A DNA stretch of 64,000 nucleotides, from contig NZ_CP048397.1 of assembly GCF_010384365.1 (NCBI RefSeq), positions 1,922,001-1,986,000 of the forward strand, in the 5' to 3' direction. The translations under genes were made by a program, and so were the position numbers. This document shows positions 1 through 9,299 of the stretch, one piece after another; the first letter of the stretch is position 1; each line of letters begins with the position of its first letter. Source of the stretch: Streptomyces sp. S4.7. Its GTDB lineage: Bacteria > Actinomycetota > Actinomycetes > Streptomycetales > Streptomycetaceae. The notes beneath the pieces were generated by a model. The model ran no database searches. It was not told the DNA's origin and saw only the letters and a list, made by a program, of their open reading frames with translations.

Positions 1-377
1 ATCCCGCCGAGGTCCACGTACGAGCCCACGCTGCCCGCGCCCACGTAGAGCGTGCGGCTGCCCTTGACGGTGTCGGGGAGGAACTTGGCGTCCTTCTCCA
101 GATCCACCACCACCTGGAAGTTCCCGGACGCCGCCTGGTACCGGCTGAGGTCCTGGATGGACTTGAGGAGTGTCGGCCCGGTGCGGTCCTTCGTCTTCTC
201 GCCGAACACGTCGTCGAAGCCGGGCACGAGATCGAGCCGGCTGCCGATCCCGAGCAGCACGACAAGCACCACGAGTCCGACGGGCAGTTTGATCCACCAG
301 GGCGCTTGCGACACACGTGACCCTGGCGTCCCGCCCCGACTCTGATCGGGTTCTGGTTTCACGTCGGTGGACGTCAT
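1..377 (-). CDS. DUF4230 family membrane-anchored protein (5' part, cut by window edge)
   Basis: The first 125 or so codons are present. The start is ATG at 377. After a polar N-terminus of about 28 residues comes one hydrophobic helix (around residues 31-46, LPVGLVVLVVLLGIG), then a region with DLSRYQAASGNFQVVVDLEK and FLPDTVKGSRTLYVGAGS. This layout (one anchor, then a beta-rich extracytoplasmic domain opening with a 'tyrosine-x-A-S-G-x-F-V-V-D-L-E-K' stretch) is typical of DUF4230 proteins. Their function is unknown. The C-terminal half lies outside the window, so length and completeness cannot be judged. The family call rests on recollection of the pattern. Confidence 0.7.
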   Translation of the reverse strand, partial: MTSTDVKPEPDQSRGGTPGSRVSQAPWWIKLPVGLVVLVVLLGIGSRLDLVPGFDDVFGEKTKDRTGPTLLKSIQDLSRYQAASGNFQVVVDLEKDAKFLPDTVKGSRTLYVGAGSVGSYVDLGG

Positions 378-693
378 ACCTACCGGGTTACCCGTCCGGC
401 GGGGTTCACGCTCCGCCGGGACCGCAACAAGTTCCGGCAACCGGCGTGCATGAAACGAGCGTTGGCGGTGCGGTCGCACGATCGCGCCGGTCAGGGCGGC
501 GGTCCCCGCAGCGCCCCGTCCCACGGACCTGGTCGTCTCTTCGGGAAGGTGTCCCACCACGGGGACAGTCCGGCCCGGTTGGGGACCATGACTGCCACCC
601 GTGGTGCGAACCGGTCAGGATCGGACCGGTTCCGTCAGGTGGTCGGGTCCGTCACCGGAACCTCCCACCCGTGCCCGCTCGTGGCACCTTCGC
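378..693. other. Intergenic stretch, no gene seen
   Basis: Between the upstream end of the DUF4230 gene and the 3' end of the amylase-pullulanase gene. No reading frame here has the codon bias of its neighbours. An inverted repeat GGTTCCG (628-634) / CGGAACC (656-662) lies about 30 bp past the stop of the pullulanase gene and could act as its terminator. The loop of 21 bases makes this uncertain. Confidence 0.4.
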
Positions 694-3600
694 TCACGCG
701 CCCGCCCGGAAGACCGCCACCGTCCGGGCCGGCACCGTGAAGGTGCCCGAATCCGCCTCGTACGACGCCTTCTTCACCGTCGCGTCCGAGCCCGCCGCCT
801 GCACCGGGTGCAGACCGTACGCCCGGTCCGCCAGCGCCGGGACCCGCTGCTGCGAGCTGTCCGGGGTGGCGTTGAAGACCACCACCAGCTCGCCGAGGCG
901 CATCGTGATGACTCCCGGCGTCTCGTCGGGTCCCGACAGCGGGAAGGACAGCGCGGACTGGACGGCGCCGGTGGAGGAGAGACGGAAAGCCGCCTCCGAG
1001 GTACGGATCCTCAGCAGATCCCGGTACGCGGCCGAGGCACCGGAGATCTCCGCGCAGCCGGGCGCGATGCCCTTGGTCCCCAACAGGGGCTTGGCGTAGG
1101 GCCACTTGTCCTCGTTGTCGGCGGCGGGCGGCAGTCCCCGGCCGAAGCCGTTGCCGTCGCGGCAGTCCCAGTTGATCACGTTGAACCAGTCGCCGCTGTC
1201 GTAGGAGTTGCGGTCCAGCGACTTGGAACGGAGCAGGTCCGTCCCCGCCTGGGACAGCGACGGCCCCTGGGTGAGCGTCGCCGTCGCCATGGCGAGCACC
1301 TGCGCCCTGGCCCGGTCGGCGGCCGGCGTGGCGCGCGGCAGCTTGAACGCCAGCGCGTCGTAGAGGCTTTCGTTGTCGTGCGCGTCCGCGTAGGCGAGCG
1401 CGTCTCCCGGTGCGTCGGCGTATCCGGCGGGCGATCCGTTGTAGTCGACGTCGGAGCCCTTGACGGTGCGGCCCGCGGTGTCGGTGAAGGAGTAGTCGGC
1501 GAGATTGCCGCTGAGACCGACCTTGATCAGGTCCTGGTAGTGCAGCAGCCTCGCCCGCTGCTCGGCCACGGTGCCGTTGGCCGCCGAGGTGTTGGGGTCG
1601 GTGAACAGCCCGGAGGCGAAGCCCTGGACGCCCGGATCCTCGTCGAAGGGGCCGCCGCCGCGCACCGCGTCGCGCGCCCGGTCGGAGAAGGTCGCGATCC
1701 CGGTGCCCGCCATGTTCTTCTGCGTGGCCTGGACGAAGCGCGCGTCACCGGCGATCTCGCCGAAGTCCCAGCCCTCCCCGTAGAGGACGATCGACTTCCC
1801 GTCGACCCCGTCCCTGGCGACGGTCAGCGCGTCCAGCGCGTCGCGCACGGCGAGGATGTTGGCCTTGGGGTGATGTCCCATCAGGTCGAAGCGGAAGCCG
1901 TCGACCTTGTACTCCTTGGCCCAGGTGACCATCGAGTCGACCACCAGCTTGCCCATCATGGCGTTCTCGGGCGCGGTGTTGGCGCAGCACGTGGATGTCG
2001 CCACCGTGCCGTCGTCGAGCAGCCGCTGGTAGTAGCCGGGCACGATGCGGTCCAGTACGGACTTGGGATCCTGCCCGGCGGCCACGGTGTGGTTGTAGAC
2101 GACGTCCATCACGGTACGCAGCCCGGTGCCGTTGATGCCCTGCACCATCCGCCGGAATTCCACCGTGCGCCTGGTGCCCTCGGGGTCACTGGCGTAACTG
2201 CCCTCGGGAACGGTGTAGTGCAGCGGGTCGTAGCCCCAGTTGAAGCCGTCCTTCGCCGCCGCCTTCGCGACGCACGCCTGCTGTTCGTCGGAGTCGGGGG
2301 CGTACACGGACAGGTCGCAGGCCGGTTCCTGCTGGTCGGTCCTCTTCTCGGGGATGGTGCCGATGTCGAAGGCGGGCAGCAGATGGACGTAGCCGGTCCC
2401 CGCGTCGGCCAGCTCGGCCAGGTGCTTCATGCCCTTCGACCCGGTGTCGGTGAAGGCCAGATAGCGGCCGGGGTGGCCGGATGTGCGGTCGGCGATCGAG
2501 AAGTCGCGGACGTGCAGCTCCTGGATCTGCGCGTCACGCATCGGGACGGCCGCCGGCTTCTTCAGCGTCGACCAGCCCTTGGGCGCGAGCTTCGGGTCGG
2601 TGAGGTCGACCGCGAGACTGCGCGCCGAGTCGGTGGTCAGGGCGGTCGAGTACGGGTCGGTGACCTTGTTGGTGACCATCTTCCCGGTGCTCGGAGCCCA
2701 GACGTCGACCACGTATCGGTAGGGCTTGCCCGTCCAGCTCCGGGATCCCTCGACGGACCAGACGCCGCTGCGGTCGTCGCGCCGCATCGGCACGCTTGTG
2801 CCGTCGAGTTCGAGCGCGACCCGCCGGGCCGTGGGCGCCCACACCGACAGCGTGGGACTTCCCTTGCGGAAGACGGGGCCGAGCGAGGCACGCGTCGCGT
2901 CGGCGCTGTAGAGGTCGTCGAGCACACCGGGGATCTGTACGCCGGTGGCGTCGAGCAGCGCGCCGTTCGCGGCCCGCTGCGTCGCGATGAGCTGGCCGCG
3001 CAGGGACTCCTTCACCCTGTCCCGGTCGCGCGGGTCGACGGTGAACGCCGGGAAGTCCTTCAGATGCGGGTACTTCGCCTTCTGCGCGTCGCTCAGCGTG
3101 CCCGGTGCCAGCCGCAGCCACCGCCCCTCGTCGGACAGCGCCCCGTTCTCGACGGTGATGCCGCCGCCGGGCGCGTACACGAGCTGCTGGCTGGTGGCCT
3201 CGGTGGCCCTCACCTTCCAGACGACGGTGTCCCGGTCGATCCACTGCGCCTCGGCCCTGCCGAGATCCGGCGTGGGCACGGCGCCGGCCGTCGGCAGCAG
3301 ATACTTCGGCCGGCCGCCGAGCAGCCAGACCTCGTTGCCGTACGTCGCCAGGTCGAGCGACTGGTCGGACGGCAGGTCCTTCTCGTCGCCCTTGTGCAGG
3401 ATGTAGCTGAGTGATGTGGCGCCCTCGGCGAGCGGCACCTCGTACGTCACGCCGTACGCGTCCTCCTTCACCGGCGTCAGCGGCTTCGCCCAGTCGGTCG
3501 GGTCCTTGGCACCGGTCCAGGTGTGCAGACCCCAGCCGTCGTACTCGCCGTCGGCCCGCTGGTAGTGCAGTACGGCCTTGCTCCTGTCCTGCGGCGGGTA

Positions 3601-6027
3601 GGCGCCGTCGGGGGCCTTCTCGCTCTGGCCGTCCGCGTCCTGCTCGATCCAGACCTCGCCGGTCTTCGCGAGGTCGACGGTGCGCTCGGGTCCGTCCGGC
3701 GTGCCGTCCTTGACGACGGTGTACGGAACGGCCGCCGCGCCCTCGGTGACGTCGACCCACGCGAACGCGCCGTACGCGTCGCGACCGGTGAACTCGGCGG
3801 TCCGGTCGCCGGACTTGAGCTGCCAGCCGTCGTACTCCCCGTCGGCGCGCCTGTAGTGCACGATCGCGTGCTCGCGCTCGACGGCGGTGGGGGGCTCGGG
3901 AGCAGGCGCCCGGCCGGCGGTCGAGGAGGCGAGGTCCGATGCGGTACGGCCCCGGCTGTCGACGGCGACCGCCTTGTAGCGCAGGGGTGTTCCGGCGGCC
4001 ACGCCGTCGTCCAGATGCTGGGTGACCCGGTACGGGGCGTGGTCGGCGCTGCCGAGGGTGCGCCACTTGCCGTTGCCGACCTGGGCGGCGAAGACGACAC
4101 GATTGAGCTGGCCGCCGTCGACGTCCGCGGTGATCTCGACGGTTCCGGTGGCCCCGGCCGCCGGGGCTTCGAGGGTGATCGAGGGCTTGGCCGCGGGCGG
4201 CGCGAGCGGTGCGGCGGCGCGCAGGACGACCGCCGACAGCGCCGGGACGGTGACCTCGGCCTTCGCGTCCGCCCCGCTGCGTACGGTGCCCGAAGTGCCG
4301 TACAGGGCACGGAAGTCGGTGCGCGCCGACCCGGTCGGCACGTCCACGGTCCTCGGCGTCGTGGCGTTGTTGACGGCGACGACGTACTCGACCCGCTCCC
4401 GCGCGTCGGTGCGGGAGAACGCGTACACCGAGTCGGCCGCGTAGCGCTGTGTCTGTACGCCGTCCCGCAGCGCCGGGTGCCGCTCGGTGAGCTTCGACAG
4501 CTCCGCGATGGACCGGTAGAGCGGGTGCGTGGGGTCGTACGCGTCGGAGGCGTGCGTCCGGTCGGTGCCGAGCTGGTCGTCGTCCAGATAGTCGGGGGTC
4601 CTGGAGGCGAACAGGCTCTGGCGGGCGTCCTTGTCGCCGCCGGGGCCCGTGAAGCCCTGTTCGTCGCCGTAGTAGACCACCGGGTTGCCGCGCGAGAGGA
4701 ACATCAGCTCGTTGGCGAGACGGGCCCGCTTCAGCAGTTCCGCGTCGCCGGCGTCCGGGTTGTCCTGCTTGAGGAAGGTGCCGATGCGGCCCATGTCGTG
4801 GTTGCCGAGGAACGTCACCTGTTCGTAGGCGTTGGCCTTGTCGGTGGTGTAGCGGTAGTCCTCGCCGAAGACCTTCGCCGGCCGCTCGGCGGACGCGCCC
4901 TGCGAGGCGTAGGCGCGCACCGCGTCCTGGAAGGGGAAGTCGAGTGTGGAGTCGAGCCGCCCGCGCGTCACGTACGGGGAGGTGACGGCCGTGTCGGCGG
5001 AGTAGACCTCGCCGAACATGAAGAAGTCGTCGCGGCCCCGCTTCGCGGCGTAGGCGTCGAGCGCGGTGGCCCACTGGGTCCAGAAGTCCAGGTCGACGTG
5101 TTTGACGGTGTCGATGCGGAAGCCGTCGATGTCGAAGTCACGGACCCACTTCTGATAGATCTCCGCCATGCCGTCGACGACCTCGGGACGCTCGGTCCAC
5201 AGGTCGTCCAGCCCCGAGAAGTCGCCGTACTCGGAGCTCTCCCCGGCGAAGGTGGAGTCGCCCCGGTTGTGGTACATCGTCGGGTCGTTGAGCCAGGAGG
5301 GGACCTTCTTCTCGCCGGCCTTGGGGGCGGGTGTGTACGGGAACGCGTCCGCGTCGACCCTGCCGACACCCTCGCGGTCGTCGAAGGGGCGGCCGTCCTT
5401 GTCGAGGTACGGATAGGCGCCCTTGGGGCGGTAGCCGTACTTCTTCTCCGCGTAGTCGACGGTGTCGGCCGTGTGGTTGGTGATGACGTCGAAGAAGACC
5501 TTCATGCCCTTGTCGTGGGCCTTGCCGATCAGCTTCTCCAGCTCGGCGTTGGTGCCGAAGTGCGGGTCGACCTGGGTGAAGTCGGTGATCCAGTAGCCGT
5601 GGTAGCCGGCCGACATGTCGTCGCCCGTGCCCTGTACCGGCTTGTTCTTGAAGATCGGCGCCATCCAGATGGCGGTGGTGCCGAGCCCCTTGACGTAGTC
5701 CAGCCGATCGGTGATCCCCTTGAGGTCGCCGCCCTGGTAGAAGCCCTTGTCGGCGGGGTCGTGACCGGTCCGGTCGCGTGAACCGGTCAGTCCTCCCCGG
5801 TCGTTGGACCGGTCGCCGTTGGCGAAGCGGTCGGGCAGCACGAAGTAGAACTGTTCCCGCGTCAGGTCGTGACGGGCGGGTTCGTCGGCGAGCCGGGCGT
5901 CCGACGGCGGGGCCGGGGCGCGGGCGGCGACGGCCGGCAGCGCGGGCACCAGGGCCGCGCACAGGGCGGCGGCCACGACGGCGACGGCCGTTCTGCGCGG
6001 GAGCGCGGGCAGGGGCGGGCGTTTCAC
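694..6027 (-). CDS. pulA: Secreted bifunctional alpha-amylase / type I pullulanase
   Basis: A 1777-residue exported glycoside hydrolase with two complete GH13 catalytic modules. Residues 1-35 are a signal peptide. The first GH13 barrel spans about 55-480: DGFRID nucleophile D306, acid/base E340 in FGEVY, and NHD with D411. Two copies of a pullulanase-associated (PUD/CBM41-like) domain follow, each with HYxRADGEYDGW, at about 719 and 814. Next are a CBM48-like domain at about 1050 and a pullulanase GH13 domain with D1381 (DGFRFD), E1418 (GEGWDF) and D1551 (AHDNES). It should cut alpha-1,4 and alpha-1,6 links in starch or glycogen outside the cell. Start is GTG 6027 with GAGGAG upstream. It lies 136 bp behind the aml gene on the same strand, with no operator-like motif of its own in between. 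Confidence 0.93.
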   Translation of the reverse strand: MKRPPLPALPRRTAVAVVAAALCAALVPALPAVAARAPAPPSDARLADEPARHDLTREQFYFVLPDRFANGDRSNDRGGLTGSRDRTGHDPADKGFYQGGDLKGITDRLDYVKGLGTTAIWMAPIFKNKPVQGTGDDMSAGYHGYWITDFTQVDPHFGTNAELEKLIGKAHDKGMKVFFDVITNHTADTVDYAEKKYGYRPKGAYPYLDKDGRPFDDREGVGRVDADAFPYTPAPKAGEKKVPSWLNDPTMYHNRGDSTFAGESSEYGDFSGLDDLWTERPEVVDGMAEIYQKWVRDFDIDGFRIDTVKHVDLDFWTQWATALDAYAAKRGRDDFFMFGEVYSADTAVTSPYVTRGRLDSTLDFPFQDAVRAYASQGASAERPAKVFGEDYRYTTDKANAYEQVTFLGNHDMGRIGTFLKQDNPDAGDAELLKRARLANELMFLSRGNPVVYYGDEQGFTGPGGDKDARQSLFASRTPDYLDDDQLGTDRTHASDAYDPTHPLYRSIAELSKLTERHPALRDGVQTQRYAADSVYAFSRTDARERVEYVVAVNNATTPRTVDVPTGSARTDFRALYGTSGTVRSGADAKAEVTVPALSAVVLRAAAPLAPPAAKPSITLEAPAAGATGTVEITADVDGGQLNRVVFAAQVGNGKWRTLGSADHAPYRVTQHLDDGVAAGTPLRYKAVAVDSRGRTASDLASSTAGRAPAPEPPTAVEREHAIVHYRRADGEYDGWQLKSGDRTAEFTGRDAYGAFAWVDVTEGAAAVPYTVVKDGTPDGPERTVDLAKTGEVWIEQDADGQSEKAPDGAYPPQDRSKAVLHYQRADGEYDGWGLHTWTGAKDPTDWAKPLTPVKEDAYGVTYEVPLAEGATSLSYILHKGDEKDLPSDQSLDLATYGNEVWLLGGRPKYLLPTAGAVPTPDLGRAEAQWIDRDTVVWKVRATEATSQQLVYAPGGGITVENGALSDEGRWLRLAPGTLSDAQKAKYPHLKDFPAFTVDPRDRDRVKESLRGQLIATQRAANGALLDATGVQIPGVLDDLYSADATRASLGPVFRKGSPTLSVWAPTARRVALELDGTSVPMRRDDRSGVWSVEGSRSWTGKPYRYVVDVWAPSTGKMVTNKVTDPYSTALTTDSARSLAVDLTDPKLAPKGWSTLKKPAAVPMRDAQIQELHVRDFSIADRTSGHPGRYLAFTDTGSKGMKHLAELADAGTGYVHLLPAFDIGTIPEKRTDQQEPACDLSVYAPDSDEQQACVAKAAAKDGFNWGYDPLHYTVPEGSYASDPEGTRRTVEFRRMVQGINGTGLRTVMDVVYNHTVAAGQDPKSVLDRIVPGYYQRLLDDGTVATSTCCANTAPENAMMGKLVVDSMVTWAKEYKVDGFRFDLMGHHPKANILAVRDALDALTVARDGVDGKSIVLYGEGWDFGEIAGDARFVQATQKNMAGTGIATFSDRARDAVRGGGPFDEDPGVQGFASGLFTDPNTSAANGTVAEQRARLLHYQDLIKVGLSGNLADYSFTDTAGRTVKGSDVDYNGSPAGYADAPGDALAYADAHDNESLYDALAFKLPRATPAADRARAQVLAMATATLTQGPSLSQAGTDLLRSKSLDRNSYDSGDWFNVINWDCRDGNGFGRGLPPAADNEDKWPYAKPLLGTKGIAPGCAEISGASAAYRDLLRIRTSEAAFRLSSTGAVQSALSFPLSGPDETPGVITMRLGELVVVFNATPDSSQQRVPALADRAYGLHPVQAAGSDATVKKASYEADSGTFTVPARTVAVFRAGA

Positions 6028-6163
6028 GGGAGGTTCTCCTCGGAGTACGGGAAGAGGGCCGGCCCGGCGACGCGCGGGGAGGTCGGTGCGCGTCGCCGGG
6101 GCGGCCGGATGGTGCGGGGGGTGCTGGAGTGCCGGAATACCGTTCGGGGCGGGTCGGGGAGGG

Positions 6164-7870
6164 TCAGCTGCGCCAGGTGTCGTTCAGCGTCAGCCCGCCC
6201 GAGGTGGTGCTCGGCACGGTCGCCGTGCGGTTGGCGCCGCTCTCCCACGTCACGTTCCCGGCCGCGTCCTTGCGGACGTACTTGTAGGCGAAGGACGTAC
6301 CGGCGGGCAGCGGCACGGCCAGCTTCCACACCGGGTAGGCGGCCGGGTCGAGCTTGAGCGCGGCCCCGGTGTTCCAGGTGCCGAGTTCGGCGCGGTCACC
6401 GGTGACGTAGATGTTCTGGCCGGGCTGGGTCGTCGCGTTGACGCCGAACGTCACCCCGGACTGGCCGGGCTGCGGGTTGCCGCCGCCCCCTACGCAGTTG
6501 CGGGCCCCGGCGTGCAGGGCGACCGCCGTGTTGGCTCCGAGTGTCGCCGTGAACTGGCCGGAGCCGTTCACGGTGACGCCGTTGCCGCTCTGGACGTCGC
6601 AGTAGTCACCGGCGGGCAGCGACGTCTGGAAGGTACGGCTGAGCGAGGAGCCCGTGTAGTTGATGGCGACGTAGGCCTTGGAGCCGCGTCCGAAGGCGAT
6701 CTGGTCGCCGCCGTTGTCCCACCAGTCGGTGACCGCCTGGCCGCGGGCCGCGTTGCGGAAGCCGACCATGGAGGAGATCTCGCGCCAGTCGTGCTGGCAC
6801 TTCCAGCCGCTCTGGTAACAGGCGCTCACGGTGCCGCCGTTGGGCGGGCCGGCGTCGTGGTCGCTGAACTCGTAGCCGGAGTGCACGTCGGGCGAGCCGT
6901 AGGGGTGGGCCAGCATGAAGACATTGGCCAGCGTGTAGGCGGCGCCGTTCTTGTAGTTGAGGGTGTCGCCGCCGCGTTCGGTGTCGTGGTTGTCCACGAA
7001 GACGGCGGACTTGCCGCTCTCCATGAAGCCCCAGCCCTCGCCGAAGTTCTTCAGATGGGCCAGGTTCTCGTTGAGGAAGACCTGCTTGAGGCTTCGGCCG
7101 TAGCGGAATTCCTGTACGTCCCCGGTGCCCAGGTACTCGGCAGGCGACACGGCCTCGCCACCGCCGTAGATGGCCTCCTGCTTCCAGTACACGCCGGGAC
7201 TGCTCAGCCTGGACTTGATGTCGGCGAGATCGGCGGCCGGCATGTGCTTGGCGGCGTCGATCCGGAAGCCGTCCACGCCGAGCGACAGCAGGTCGTTCAG
7301 GTACGTGGCGATCCGGCCGCGTACGTAGTTCTCACCGGTGTCGAGGTCGGCGAGGCCGACGAGTTCGCAGTTCTGCACATTGCCGCGGTCGCCGTAGTTG
7401 TTGATCTGCGAGCGGCAGTCGTCCATGTCGGCGCCCGAATAGATGCCGGGGTACTCGTACTTGGTGTACGAGGTGCCACCGGTGCCGGTGCCCGACCCGG
7501 CCGACATGTGGTTGATGACGGCGTCGGCGACGACCTTCACACCGGCCGCGTGGCAGGTGTTGACCATGGACTGGAAGGCGGCGCGGTCGCCGAGCCGGCC
7601 GGCGATCTTGTAGCTGACGGGCTGGTAGGAGGTCCACCACTGGCCGCCCTGGATGTGCTCCTGGGGCGGGGACACCTGGACGTAGCCGAATCCGTCGGGG
7701 CCGAGGCTGTCGGTGCAAGCCTTGGCCACCGAGTCGAACCGCCACTCGAACAGGACGGCGGTGACGTCCTTCTCGCCGGGGGGCGCCGCCTGGGCGGGAC
7801 TTCCCGGCGCGACGAGGGCGGCCGCGCCTGCCACTAGGGCGAGCGCGAGGGCGGGAGCTCTGCGGGCCAT
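6164..7870 (-). CDS. aml: Secreted alpha-amylase with C-terminal starch-binding domain
   Basis: A 568-residue extracellular GH13 alpha-amylase of the actinobacterial type. Residues 1-28 form a signal peptide ending AQA. The barrel shows D205 in [10 protein letters not shown]232 in KQEAI and D296 in DNHD. A Gly/Pro linker near 455 leads to a CBM20 starch-binding domain ([20 protein letters not shown]) running to the C-terminus. The start ATG 7870 is chosen because AGGAGG precedes it at proper spacing and because it opens the signal peptide; the frame stays open further upstream but there it is not coding-like. The upstream region carries a good promoter and a CTTGC/GCAAG palindrome, so it is probably repressed by MalR and induced by maltose or maltotriose, as known for streptomycete amylase genes. 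Confidence 0.95.
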   Translation of the reverse strand: MARRAPALALALVAGAAALVAPGSPAQAAPPGEKDVTAVLFEWRFDSVAKACTDSLGPDGFGYVQVSPPQEHIQGGQWWTSYQPVSYKIAGRLGDRAAFQSMVNTCHAAGVKVVADAVINHMSAGSGTGTGGTSYTKYEYPGIYSGADMDDCRSQINNYGDRGNVQNCELVGLADLDTGENYVRGRIATYLNDLLSLGVDGFRIDAAKHMPAADLADIKSRLSSPGVYWKQEAIYGGGEAVSPAEYLGTGDVQEFRYGRSLKQVFLNENLAHLKNFGEGWGFMESGKSAVFVDNHDTERGGDTLNYKNGAAYTLANVFMLAHPYGSPDVHSGYEFSDHDAGPPNGGTVSACYQSGWKCQHDWREISSMVGFRNAARGQAVTDWWDNGGDQIAFGRGSKAYVAINYTGSSLSRTFQTSLPAGDYCDVQSGNGVTVNGSGQFTATLGANTAVALHAGARNCVGGGGNPQPGQSGVTFGVNATTQPGQNIYVTGDRAELGTWNTGAALKLDPAAYPVWKLAVPLPAGTSFAYKYVRKDAAGNVTWESGANRTATVPSTTSGGLTLNDTWRS

Positions 7871-7952
7871 ATTTCCTCCTGCGTGGGGGGAGGTGCGGGT
7901 GACGGGAGAGACCTCGCACGGCAACGCGCCCTGCCCGCAAGGCTCCTGAATG

Positions 7953-7967
7953 TTCTTGCTGCAAGAA
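7953..7967. promoter_or_regulatory. MalR-type operator before aml
   Basis: Perfect 15-bp palindrome TTCTTGCTGCAAGAA, 83-97 bp upstream of the aml start. It sits just downstream of the predicted transcription start (about 7984). Another half-site, GCTTGC (7975-7980), is adjacent. Streptomycete aml promoters are known to carry CTTGC/GCAAG repeats bound by MalR/Reg1. Assignment to MalR is inference. Confidence 0.75.
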
Positions 7968-7990
7968 AGCAAAAGCTTGCCGCGGAGCAG

Positions 7991-8019
7991 ACCGTACGAG
8001 CCCTGTCGCCCCCGGTCAA
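7991..8019 (-). promoter_or_regulatory. Predicted aml promoter
   Basis: On the minus strand TTGACC (8014-8019) and TACGGT (7991-7996) are separated by 17 bp, a good housekeeping-sigma match. Transcription would begin near 7984 and run into aml. The downstream operator would block initiation or clearance. Confidence 0.7.
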
Positions 8020-8068
8020 CCCTCTGGACAACACCGGGTAACACGCGGGAAATATCGGAGTGATGACG

Positions 8069-8097
8069 TGCAAGCGCTTCCGCAAGAGATTGCGGCG
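8069..8097. promoter_or_regulatory. Second MalR-like operator upstream of the aml promoter
   Basis: The sequence contains GCAAGCGCTTCCGCAAG followed by ATTGCGGC, i.e. repeated GCAAG/TTGCGG half-sites like those in front of malE. It lies roughly 100 bp from the site at 7953-7967, with the promoter between them, which would permit looping. The LacI-type gene ends at 8226, so this site cannot control that gene. Confidence 0.5.
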
Positions 8098-8225
8098 AGG
8101 TACGTTCGTTCCGACTCCGGTCCGGCCGGACGGGAGGTCCCGGCGACGCCGGGGCCCCACGCGCCCGGTCGGCCGGGCCGGTCACTCCCAGGGTCAACCG
8201 GCTCCGGACGGCGGCCGGTTCGTCC

Positions 8226-9299
8226 TCAATCGCCCAACGGGCTCCCCATGGCCGTTCGCGCGCCCGCCGTCGATCCCCGGACCACCAGCTCCGGCTGGAA
8301 CACATACTCCGTACGCTGCACGGGACTTCCCCCGATCTCCTCCAGCAGCGCGCCCACCGCCGCCCCCGCCATCGCCTGCACCGGCTGCCGGACCGTCGTG
8401 AGCGGCGGGTCGGTGAAGGCGATCAGCTGCGAGTCGTCGAAGCCGACCACCGAGACGTCCTGCGGGACCCGCAGCCCGCGCTCGCGGGCGGCCCGCACCA
8501 CGCCCAGCGCCATCATGTCGCTGCCGCAGACGATGCCCGTGCAGCCGCGGTCCAGGAGCGCGCCGGCCGCGACCTGGCCGCCCTCCACGCTGAACAGCGT
8601 GCAGCACACCTGCTCCTGGGCCTCCTCGCGCGGGAGTCCGAGGCAGACGCCCAGCGCGTCGATGAAGCCCTCGCGCTTGCGCGCGGAGGGCACGTACCGC
8701 AGCGGTCCCGTCGCCAGGCCGATCCGCCGGTGCCCCAGATCGGCGAGGTGCCCGACGGCCATCCGCATGGCCGCCCGGTCGTCCAGGGAGACGAACGGCG
8801 CGCTGACACGGTCGTTGCAGCCGTTGATCATGACGAACGGCACCCCCCGGTCGATGAGCGCGGCGTAGCGCGAGGGGTCGGCCGAGGTGTCCGCGTGCAG
8901 TCCGGACAGGAAGACGATGCCGCCGACGCCGCGCTCCACCAGCTGCTCGACCAGTTCGTCCTCCGTTGCCCCGCCCGGCAGTTGGGTGCACAGGACCGGT
9001 GTGTAGCCGTGCCCGGCCAGGACCTGTTCGACGGCCTGGGCGAACGCCGGGAAGATCGGGTTGATCAGCTCCGGGGTCACCAGACCGATGAGCCCGGCGC
9101 TGCGCCGGCGCAGCCGTACGGGACGCTCGTACCCCAGGATGTCGAGGGCCGCGAGGACGCGTTGGCGTGTGCTGTCCGCGACGCCGGGCTTGCCGTTGAG
9201 CACCCGGCTGACCGTCGCCTCGCTGACCGATGCCTGTCCCGCGATGTCCGAGAGCCGTGGCGTACCGGCTCCGGACATCTTGGGGAGGGGCAGCGTCAC
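8226..9299 (-). CDS. LacI-family regulator, MalR paralogue
   Basis: A 357-residue LacI/GalR repressor (350 if read from ATG 9278). The N-terminal helix-turn-helix [20 protein letters not shown] and the hinge region [15 protein letters not shown] are almost identical to those of MalR at 14652. The effector domain is also similar (LHADTSAD, APFxSx[15 protein letters not shown]). It therefore probably reads the same GCAAG-type operators and may sense a related sugar. The frame overlaps the aglA stop: GTG at 9299 forms GTGA with the TGA of aglA, which suggests translational coupling and is why this start is preferred. The ATG at 9278 has no Shine-Dalgarno sequence. It is transcribed with malEFG-aglA, so its product would rise on induction and could act as feedback. 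Confidence 0.88.
   Translation of the reverse strand: MTLPLPKMSGAGTPRLSDIAGQASVSEATVSRVLNGKPGVADSTRQRVLAALDILGYERPVRLRRRSAGLIGLVTPELINPIFPAFAQAVEQVLAGHGYTPVLCTQLPGGATEDELVEQLVERGVGGIVFLSGLHADTSADPSRYAALIDRGVPFVMINGCNDRVSAPFVSLDDRAAMRMAVGHLADLGHRRIGLATGPLRYVPSARKREGFIDALGVCLGLPREEAQEQVCCTLFSVEGGQVAAGALLDRGCTGIVCGSDMMALGVVRAARERGLRVPQDVSVVGFDDSQLIAFTDPPLTTVRQPVQAMAGAAVGALLEEIGGSPVQRTEYVFQPELVVRGSTAGARTAMGSPLGD

Noticed and set aside
601..3414. Open frame of 937 codons on the plus strand
   Set aside because: It is antisense to the pullulanase gene, whose motifs and codon bias are clear; long antisense frames are expected at this GC content.
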